Below, piece by piece: positions 56,362-64,000 of a stretch of DNA of 64,000 nt (position 1 is the first letter of the stretch; each line of letters begins with the position of its first letter). The translations under genes and the position numbers were made by a program. The stretch lies in assembly GCA_963576725.1 (NCBI GenBank), contig OY755237.1:58565805-58629804 (forward strand). Reading direction: 5' to 3'. The notes under the pieces are model-generated. The model was not told the origin of the DNA. It worked only from the letters and a program-made list of their open reading frames with translations, and did no database searches. This stretch comes from Azorinus chamasolen (Eukaryota; Mollusca; Bivalvia; Cardiida; Solecurtidae).

Positions 56362-57249
56362 ATGTTTGCAGGGAAATCAGACAGTCTAAGTCAAACTTAA
56401 TACAATATTAATAAACATTTTCTGACACATAAATATATTTTATTTTTATCAAATATAAATTTATTTCTGACTTGTTAAGGATATGACGCATGCGTTCTAA
56501 TAGAATCATTAAATCAAATCCGGATTCTGCAAACCGAAGTATTCAGGAATCTATTGAGTGCAAATGGCGAAAACAGAATACTATTCTCTTTTATAAACAT
56601 TTTTTCTCAATGATCCCCTCGGTACGTAGTCTTCCTTGTTCAAATTATTGTTGGTTATGCCCTTCGAAACCGACACAAACTCAAGTTTATGCAATCAAGA
56701 ACAAACCTTTACTCCGAATCTGTCCCGCCTTCAGGGTTCACAAATAGAACTCTATCGGAACCCCGGTCTCTTTAACATCCTCCATCTTTCACATCTGCTA
56801 TTATCCATCAGAATATCACCCGTGTTCCTACATCTTATTGTACTGTTACCAGAAAGGGGCCCGATTAAGAATAAAAATGGCAGCTCATTTAACCTCCAAT
56901 TGCTTCAAAGAAATAATTGCCTCTCCTAGCTGCCTCTTTGGTGATAGTAACATCTAGCCTGCTGTCAGCGGATCATTGATTATCTCTGCAAATAATTTTG
57001 TTCCATTTCAGCAACTCGGCGTTTCATCAGGGTCAAAACTGTTTGACAACCTGATTGCATCAGGTAAACACACCCCAATTATTGTGATATATCGTATAGT
57101 GATTTGTCTATGTATGTACCTTTATAAGGTTAAGGAAAAGATAGTATTATATAAATGTATTTTATATTATGTATAATTATATATATTTGAGGTTTGGCGA
57201 GATGTTATTGTACAATAAACACGTATAAATTATAGATATATCACCTCCA
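56362..57249. other. No firm feature
   Basis: A half B2 hairpin at about 57010-57060 (GGCGTTTCATCAGGGTCAAA, CTGTTTGACAACC). Two overlapping ORFs at 56490-56929 have no recognisable domain. Confidence 0.4.
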
Positions 57250-57440
57250 CTGTCTATATAGCTTTCAGAATGTATTCAGAATTTCCGCGCGCGCACATAC
57301 ACACACGCACGAGCGCACGCACACGCGAGATGAATATAGCATACACCAGCAAACGATCGTCCAAGTACAAAGACACAAGACGAACATAAAAGTAAGGGTG
57401 ACTAAGAGAGTACCGCCTTGGAACGTCCAGTGGCAAAACC
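57250..57440 (-). mobile_element. Retroelement 3' tail, diverged
   Basis: GTACAAAGACACAAGACG, AGTAAGGGTGACTAAGAGAG and TACCGCCTTGGAACGTCCAG match the 24.85 kb tail. The (CA)n part has become CG/CA-rich (CGCGCGCGCACATACAC). Confidence 0.65.
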
Positions 57441-58916
57441 ACCACTTTGATGATTTCTTACATGACTATCCATCAGGTAAGAGATTAAACAGACATAATG
57501 TATAGCACATTCGAGCTGCTACTAAGTTACACAGCCACGTTTGAAAAAGTGTTTCTTTTTGTATTGTTTGGGTTTTATTTGTATAAACTTGGAAATAGAA
57601 TAGAAGGCAGCCATGAGGTGCTACACGAAAGTTTACAATAACCCCAGAAGCAAAAAAGAACTGCTCGTCTATATACATGAACACACGGCCTTCACAGAAC
57701 TGGCCCTTATTGTCCATCACCGACGGCATGTCTGCGCTTTATGGCCAACATGTGTCACAGTACCGTGAAACAAAAACTCAATCAAAAGACAGTCTGTGGC
57801 GCAATAACCTACGCAATAACCTACACATAAGACATAACGTCACAAAAGGCATTACTGGATAGTATTTTAATGGCTAGACATGGTCTAGGGCACTGTGACA
57901 TTGAATATGCCACGTAACGCCGACTTATAAGGACAAATCAAGCTGATGGATACTCAATTACTTTAAATAATGATAAGTAGAACTAAAATTACGTAAAAAG
58001 CCTATTCGTGTATTGATATATTAAAAATTGAAGTGTCTAATTAGTCTCACAAAGCCTATCTCCCAGGGTATTCAAATGAGCAGTAGAAACTATTTTAATT
58101 AGATGGTTTAACTACGCTTCTGGGTTCCATGTCACATAGTTGCATACAAGTTTGGTATATGTTGGAAACAGTATTGTATATTCAATAATTGTTTTAGCAC
58201 TTTGTCAATATTGTATAGATGCATATCATCAACAGTGCCACACATTTTAATACGCCCGCCATGTTTGCTTATGAAATAATATAGGTCTGTGTCTAGAGTT
58301 TGGTCAAACATGCCCTTGTTCATAATACAATTATAAACATTGAACCAATTAACATTCTTACAATTGTTATTGTTACATGCATGTTAATATATAAGTAGCA
58401 AGGTCCATTTAAGCATACCGATCTTACGCTTTTGGTTGATCAGTTTGGTTGAAAATTACAGGTGAAATAGAAATTGGATACTTAATAGACAAAACAATTT
58501 GAAGTAAAACCTGATATATAAAACGTGTTAGTGTGCGTGTGTGTGCGTGTGCGTGCGTGCGTGTGTGTGTGTTTTGGTTATTGTATATGTAATGGTATAA
58601 CATTTACATACAAATTCGCTACTTTATTTACATGATGCAATTGTTTCTTATATGAATATTCTTTAAGTTACAAGTGTGAAGGATGGTTGACTGTTTGGTA
58701 TAACCGTATTGTGACACTGAACCTTTCATATAGCGCACGTGAATCTCAGTATAGGCGCATCACCAGCACGTGGAATCAACGCCACTCCCAGGTACAACCC
58801 TAAGATAAAAACATAAAACTTATGATACATGTATATAACAGAATATTGTCCCCAGCCACAATACTTGTATCCCACAAGCGCTTCAAAGCAGGAATGACTG
58901 TGAAGTGAACCATATA
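57441..58916. other. Non-coding; GT microsatellite at 58531-58573
   Basis: A 13-bp tandem pair (CGCAATAACCTA) at about 57800. TCTAGGGCACTGTGACA is shared with 37.18 kb. GTGTGCGT-type repeat at 58531-58573. No gene is seen. Confidence 0.5.
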
Positions 58917-59086
58917 CAGTAAAGGCTCACAAATACGACCACTTAAAAGAAGTATAATAATTCTGAATGTTCACATCAGGCTTTAGCTAAATAAGAATAT
59001 GTCTGCATTACTTTTGCCACGCAATAAGCACTACCAACGTACTGTATGTTAATCAATTTTGTGGTCACATTAGCGAGGCTTAATTG
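58917..59086. mobile_element. C-family TA MITE, shortened
   Basis: TA-flanked, 170 bp: CAGTAAAGGCTCACAAATAC to TTAGCGAGGCTTAATTG. The foldback is partly deleted. Confidence 0.65.
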
Positions 59087-59207
59087 TACATTGAGGACTA
59101 CTGTAGATATATTATACACCTAGAAATGCAATCCGGTTCGAAAATTGTAATTTTATTCTAACCTAACTGACCTCGCGGCCGAAAATTAAGTCCATTTGAT
59201 CCGTTGT

Positions 59208-59340
59208 TTAACCCTTTTATCTATATGTACGGTTTATATTAAATTTGCAAACTGCGAAGGAGCCGTTTGATCAGGGTTAGTTATGTTTACGTATGAACTG
59301 ATATAGATCTGATGTTACAATGTCTGCCAAACAGTCACGT
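59208..59340 (+). mobile_element. A-family fragment
   Basis: TTTAACCCTTTTATCTATAT, TTTGCAAACTGCGAAGGAGC, GTTTGATCAGGGTTAG: part of the hairpin is deleted. Confidence 0.5.
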
Positions 59341-59787
59341 TTGTGTATACATCATTAGAAAAGGTCAATTAATAATAATCATTGATATACATCTAATAAT
59401 GCCTTTTACTAAGACAAACTGCAGTATGGTATGTAGTATGCACGTTTTTTGAATTTGACAGTGAAAGGCAGCAGTTTGCTGTATGATGGCATGCAAGCAA
59501 TCGAATTACTGCAAAATGTAGCATCAAATTAACTATTGCCCAGCGGGTAACAGTTATGATGACATCGTGAAGCAAAACATTCAATCAATACGATTGTTAT
59601 TGGCGCACAGTGCATGCAAATTATAAACTGCTATAGGCAGCAGTCTTTATCATAATTACCCTAAGTATTCGGACGGACGCACTTAGGCAAATAGTGCAGA
59701 TCCGGATCTAACTACTCACCAATGCACAGGTTGACTATGTGATACTATATCAGTCTATTATCAAACTCACACCAAAAATGACTGAAA

Positions 59788-59862
59788 CATCTTAAAGTAG
59801 GAGATCCTTTGAAAGCAAACCCAGCAATGCGAAAAGAGAAAATTGCAGATTGGGTTTTACTG
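59788..59862 (-). repeat. E repeat fragment
   Basis: AGTAGGAGATCCTTTGAAAG, AGAGAAAATTGCAGATTGGG: the terminal part of E only. Confidence 0.6.
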
Positions 59863-60046
59863 TCCAGGGTATTGCACATCCAGTGCAGTTTTACATCGCA
59901 AGAGTTCCATTTGAATAGTTTTCTCTTTAACTGTGTTCCCTTACAGAAAATGATAAAACAAAAGAATTAGGTTTTACCAGATATAAATGTGAGACCTTCA
60001 TTGGTAAAACAAACAATATCATATTCGTATATACCTTAAATAGTTA

Positions 60047-60469
60047 CAGTAAAACCATTCTAATCCGGAATTCTAATAGAGAAAACTTTATTATCAGTGT
60101 TGTTATATTTTCTGGTCCTTCGGGATCATTAGTTTTCATGTTATTAGGTTTGAAAATTGAATACTGCTTAAGCCGGTGCTGGGGGGCGTGAGTAGTGTTG
60201 CACTTTTAATTACTACTCATGAACAGACTCAATAAAACCGAGTCTGCAATTTTCTCTTTTTGCATTTCTACTTTTGCTTTCGAAGGATCACCCATTTTCA
60301 GAATTTAGATACGTTTAGGCAAGTGTCTGCTTACTGCAAGGTGAAAGTCATACATAAATATCATAGAGGAGCTTTCTGTATGACTGTCACCCTGCATAAA
60401 GCTGCCACCTGTCTCGAAGACCGATATTTATATTAGATTTAACAACTGCGGTATAGAGGGGGTTGACTG
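60047..60469. mobile_element. C-family TA MITE interrupted by an E repeat
   Basis: TA-flanked, 423 bp. CAGTAAAACCATTCTAATCC begins and ATAGAGGGGGTTGACTG ends it. E (60092-60302) lies between the left end and the foldback, whose arms GCAAGGTGAAAGTCATAC and GTATGACTGTCACCCTGC are intact. TTTA sits on both sides of E, a possible 4-bp target duplication. Confidence 0.8.
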
Positions 60470-60693
60470 TATTCATATCCACTGGTTTGCTGCATCAATC
60501 AATACGGTGCCATTTCGATATTTTTGAATGTGAGTACATTGTATTACGTCTAGTAGCAAATAATGTAGATCCTGGTCAAATTGCTCTTCCGGGAGCAAAT
60601 TGATCTGGGTATGAATCTGCACTATTAGCTAAACTATACTCCATAGATGTGCCTTTCTACAAATTTGCAAACAAATGGGGCCATGTCAGACAA

Positions 60694-61274
60694 GGATCAC
60701 CCATTTTCAGAATATATGTACTTCACAACAGCAGGTGTTAAGTGCTTGTGTGGCGGTCGTAAAAAGTCGCCCCGTACTTCATTCTCAGTGTTGTTATATT
60801 TTCTGGTCGTTTGGGATCATAAGTTTTCATGTTATTAGGTTTGAAAATTGAATACTGCTTAAGCCGGTGCTAGGGGGCGTGAGTAGTGTTGCACTTTTAA
60901 TTACTACTCATGAACAGACTCAATAAAACCGAGTCTGCAATTTTCTTATTCTGCATTTCTACTTTTGCTTTCAAAGGATCACCCATTTTCAGAATATATG
61001 TATTTCACAACAGCAGGTGTTAAGTGCTTGTGTGGCGGCCGTAAAATGTCGCCCCGTACTTCATTCTCAGTGTTATATTTTCTGGTCCTTTGGGATCATA
61101 AGTTTTCATGTTATTATTTTTTGAAAATTGAATACTGCTTAAGCCGGTGCTAGGGGCGTGAGTAGTGTTGCACTTTTAATTACTACTCATGAACAGACTC
61201 AATAAAACCGAGTCTGCAATTTTCCCATTCTGCATTTCTACTTTTGCTTTCAAAGGATCACCCATTTTCAGAAT
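60694..61274 (+). repeat. E repeat, tandem pair
   Basis: Two full units, periods 282 and 279 bp, highly alike: CACAACAGCAGGTGTTAAGT, TCGCCCCGTACTTCATTCTC, GCTTAAGCCGGTGCTAGG, ACTCATGAACAGACTCAATA. The best preserved array. Both units keep short ORFs open, which are probably not translated. Confidence 0.9.
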
Positions 61275-61282
61275 TTATGTAG

Positions 61283-61456
61283 GAGCTGCCTGGTCAGATT
61301 CTGCTCTATTTGCTTATTATATAATACAGATATTATTCTACAATTTCTGCCATAGCCGAAATTTCCCGTGCATCTTTGTGTATTATAAGTAATCATTTAA
61401 TTAATATTCATGATTTCATTGGTTCCTTCATGAATATATATGGATTAAAGGGTTAA
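61283..61456 (+). mobile_element. A-family TTAA MITE, right half
   Basis: GAGCTGCCTGGTCAGATTCT, GCTCTATTTGCTTATTATAT and ATATTCATGATTTCATTGGT, ending ATTAAAGGGTTAA. It directly follows the E array, which probably replaced its left half. Confidence 0.7.
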
Positions 61457-61708
61457 ATCTATGTATCGAAATACTTAGGATAATTAAGGTATGTATGCGC
61501 AGTATATTGCAACAAGACAGGATGGTTTTGCTTCAGGCCGTATGAACACGGTCAAATATTAAATTCAAGGCCGCCTGCAATGGCTTCAGGGAAGAAGATA
61601 CTCTTATGGATCACATTCAAATAAATATGTATCATTCAAAATGACTGACGATGATATCCGAATAGTTATATGTTAAACTGCCAATGTTTATACTAATATG
61701 GCATTAAA

Positions 61709-61843
61709 CTATGGCATGTCAGGCGTTGCAATATTGTATAAAATATATTTTTATTGTATAATTTTATATAGATATTGTACATTTTTATAAATATATAAAA
61801 TAAAACTTTATGTTATACAATATCGCAACGCCTGACACGCTAT
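61709..61843. mobile_element. Foldback MITE with TGTCAGGCGTTGC ends
   Basis: TATGGCATGTCAGGCGTTGC at the left and the mirror GCAACGCCTGACACGCTATA at the right pair over about 30 bp with three mismatches. The centre is AT-only. 135 bp, single copy here. Confidence 0.75.
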
Positions 61844-61854
61844 ATTAAACTGTT

Positions 61855-62110
61855 ATCTGATAAACGCATCTTTTGACGCCTTTGCAAATATAGTAGACCC
61901 AGAATAGACAATCCCTGTAGGAGCCATAAGATCAGGATCTACTTTGTTTGGATATTCATTTATAAAGATCTGATTTTGCAGTTTCTGCGGTGGCCAAACA
62001 TCTCGTGTTTATATGCCGTTAGAAAGATTTAGCTGCTAAATACTCGTGATGTTTTTATTTCTTTCAATGGGATATGTTAAAATATTGCCATCGCTGTGAC
62101 AAAAGCTGTG
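61855..62110 (+). mobile_element. A-family TTAA MITE, ends eroded
   Basis: GACGCCTTTGCAAATATAGT, AGACCCAGAATAGACAATCC, then ATCAGGATCTACTTTGTTTG and GATTTTGCAGTTTCTGCGGT, following family order. Confidence 0.6.
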
Positions 62111-62239
62111 TAGAGAGAGACTCATTTTTACTTGTTTAAGCTGTGCAAATTAGTTGTATAGTAAAATTGCACAATGCATGCTTAACCCTTTATTTGATAA
62201 TTGCACATGTTGATATTTGACCATGGCCGAAACTGTAAA

Positions 62240-62433
62240 CAGTAGAACCCGTCTTAAGCGGCAATTCATTTATTGAACATAGGAGTCTTGAAAAGCTGGT
62301 GGTTGCTTAATGCGGGACAAAAGAAATACGAAAGACTCCTATAGGAGCTTTCCACGTTACTTGTTACCTGCATTAAGCTACAACCTGCCTTACAAACCTA
62401 TAATCAAACATCTTTTTTTGAAAAATTCTACTG
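62240..62433. mobile_element. C-family TA MITE
   Basis: CAGTAGAACCCGTCTTAAGC to AAAAATTCTACTG, followed by TA, 194 bp. Foldback GGTTGCTTAATGCGGGACAA with TTACCTGCATTAAGCTACAA around CTCCTATAGGAG. Confidence 0.75.
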
Positions 62434-62559
62434 TAATATGATAATATAATAATAAGCAAACAGAGCGGACACTGATCAGACAGCACCTGTTTTAATATGT
62501 TACTAGTCTTATTTATTGAGTAAAGTGCCAATCAGTACCATGCGAAACGCTGCATAATT

Positions 62560-62635
62560 TGCATTTACAATCAGCTTGGATCCAAATTAACTTGGTCTCT
62601 CGTCAGATACAAACTGTTTTAAACTCCATCAGTGT
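62560..62635. mobile_element. B2 hairpin fragment
   Basis: ATCAGCTTGGATCCAAATTA, then TGGTCTCTCGTCAGATACAA. Confidence 0.5.
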
Positions 62636-62769
62636 TTTCCATAATGCTTGAAATAATAGGAAGTAATTAATGACTGCTCCAAATCAATTTGTTAAAATCG
62701 TGTTAACACTTTGGTATGTTGCTCCTGACAACAAACGAGATGAATGGGTTTGAACAATTATTGTTTTGT

Positions 62770-62932
62770 TTTACCTTGTTCGTACTAGCATACGAGGGGT
62801 CCGTATATTGATCTGGGAGCAAGTTTTTCTTGTTTGGTCAGCGCATAAAATGAACTGGAGCAAGTGTTACATTGTTCGTACTGCGCACATATTGATCTGG
62901 AGCAAGTTTTACCTGATTCGTACTGCGAATCT
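62770..62932. repeat. Three-unit tandem repeat of about 55-60 bp
   Basis: Repeated words are TTGTTCGTACT, TATTGATCTGG and GAGCAAGTTTT. Units differ in length. The minus-strand ORF across it is a by-product. Confidence 0.65.
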
Positions 62933-63119
62933 TTAATCAGGATCTGAACCGTTTGCATAATATCTTCCTTCAAGACAAATTTTGATGCAATATTTTGTTT
63001 CATTAATATTCCGAAAGGGAAGAGCTAGTTTTTATTATTCAGCAGAGTAAATATAGCTGTCTCTCAAACTGTTATCTTCCCTATTTTTGAACGGATGGTA
63101 CATGTTGTAAGTAGCTGTG

Positions 63120-63185
63120 TCATGTGTCTGGATCCAGATGAACTGTCGAATTACTCGGAGTCTCCTCAAGCTCCAAATTGTATAT
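63120..63185. mobile_element. B2 hairpin fragment
   Basis: CTGGATCCAGATGAACTGTC with CTCGGAGTCTCCTCAAGCTC. Confidence 0.5.
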
Positions 63186-63586
63186 CCAGATGCCCAGATA
63201 CCATGCGTAACTTAAAACAGTTTCAAGAATAACTTCTTTATTTCCTCCATCAAACCCATTGTTTTGACCAGTCTTTAGAGTCGTCTCATAACTTTGACAT
63301 CTAAATTGAAGCAAGCAACACATTTTGCAGATTGAAAGAGATGTCAGAGAAAAGGTTAAAAGAAATAGTGAAATTTATTACGTGGAAGAATGATTATGTT
63401 ATATGTACAAGTTTTGAAAAACAGTATTCCTTTGGTATATATAACGAAATCAAATAGTTTACAATTTGTCTTTGATGTATTGAAACGAATATTCAAAAGT
63501 ATGTATAAACACGAAATAACTGCAATTATGAAGTCAGCGGCTATATATAGTGATTCCGAAAAATTACATCCATTCGACTGCCTTTG

Positions 63587-63801
63587 TTAACCCTTTCGCT
63601 GCCAATGCCGGATCTGTAATTACCTATGCAAACAGTTTGGATCCAGATGAGACGCCGATCAACTCGGGGTCTCATCAGGATCCAAACTGTTTGTTACTGT
63701 TAATATGTTTTTGAAACAAAAATGAAGAAAATCAAAAGAATGAAAATTTGTAGCAGACGACAAAGTTAGCAGACGACAGAGTTTGGCAGCGAAATGATTA
63801 A
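63587..63801 (+). mobile_element. B-family TTAA MITE, complete
   Basis: 215 bp from TTAACCCTTTCGCTGCCAAT to TTTGGCAGCGAAATGATTAA. Hairpin CAAACAGTTTGGATCCAGAT with ATCAGGATCCAAACTGTTTG. Family reference copy for this window. Confidence 0.9.
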
Positions 63802-64000
63802 TCCTTAGCCTGCTCAAAATGGTGTGTGCTCAAACTCTGAACTGCTGCAATATTTCTTACATGCGTTCCTCGGCGTCTCATCTGGGTGCAAAGTTTTTGA
63901 AAATGTCAGTCAGATCATGCTTAAGTTGAATTTAGTAATTTATTTTGTGTTACTTCTTTTTCTGTTGGTCAGTTGTCTTCTTGTCCAATTTAACATTATC
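63802..64000. other. Partial B-type fragment at the window edge
   Basis: CCTCGGCGTCTCATCTGGGT at about 63870 is half of a B hairpin. The rest was not recognised. Confidence 0.45.

Noticed and set aside
60647..61392. Recurrent 62-67 codon ORFs in the E arrays as a small conserved protein
   Set aside because: Similarity comes from E being a DNA repeat. Frames are broken in most other copies and different frames are open in different copies.

Overview
The window looks like a gene-free stretch of an invertebrate nuclear genome. It is AT-rich, has no long ORF apart from retroelement debris, and is packed with short non-autonomous transposons, microsatellites and diverged tandem repeats. The mix of short inverted-repeat elements with TA or TTAA target sites, a tRNA-derived SINE remnant and a degraded reverse-transcriptase element with a long G/T-rich 3' tail suggests a mollusc, most likely a bivalve. 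That is inference from repeat style; nothing here fixes the species. No host protein-coding exon, rRNA, functional tRNA or CRISPR could be supported. Almost all short ORFs in the six frames are chance or repeat-derived.

Repeat families, named here for reference. C: about 205 bp, CAGTRAAACC-type ends flanked by TA, with a long internal foldback (Tc1/mariner-pogo-like MITE). A: about 250 bp, TTAACCC ends with a GCAAACAGAGTAGACCC hairpin. A2: 250 bp, TTAACCCTTCGCTTGCT ends. B: about 212 bp, TTAACCCTTTCGCTGCCAA ends with a TGAGACGCCGA hairpin; B2 denotes its truncated relatives. D: about 210 bp, TTAACCCATT ends. A, A2, B and D look like piggyBac-type MITEs because they end in TTAACCC/GGGTTAA. E: a core of about 225 bp, or a tandem unit of about 282 bp, with no clear inverted ends. 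RT and tail: 5'-truncated copies of one retroelement and its 3' end. J: a diverged dispersed repeat of about 170 bp.

Layout. 1-9.5 kb: C elements, several carrying nested D or E insertions. 9.5-18.5 kb: sparse, with A, A2, B, E and tail copies. 18.85-34 kb: an old, highly diverged higher-order tandem array whose core motif recurs at least 16 times; it is interrupted by E repeats and by the retroelement cluster at 23.5-27.0 kb, which holds the only recognisable protein sequence. 34.2-35.75 kb: a duplicated minisatellite block with a near-perfect 104-bp hairpin. 36-49 kb: scattered MITEs, one SINE remnant, minisatellites and microsatellites. 49.4-51.4 kb: a 42-bp-type minisatellite, then a complete 735-bp CpG-rich element with 39-bp inverted ends. 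51.4-64 kb: more C, A, B and E copies.

No genes act together here. The biology is transposon ecology: elements inserting into elements, foldback structures and local tandem amplification.
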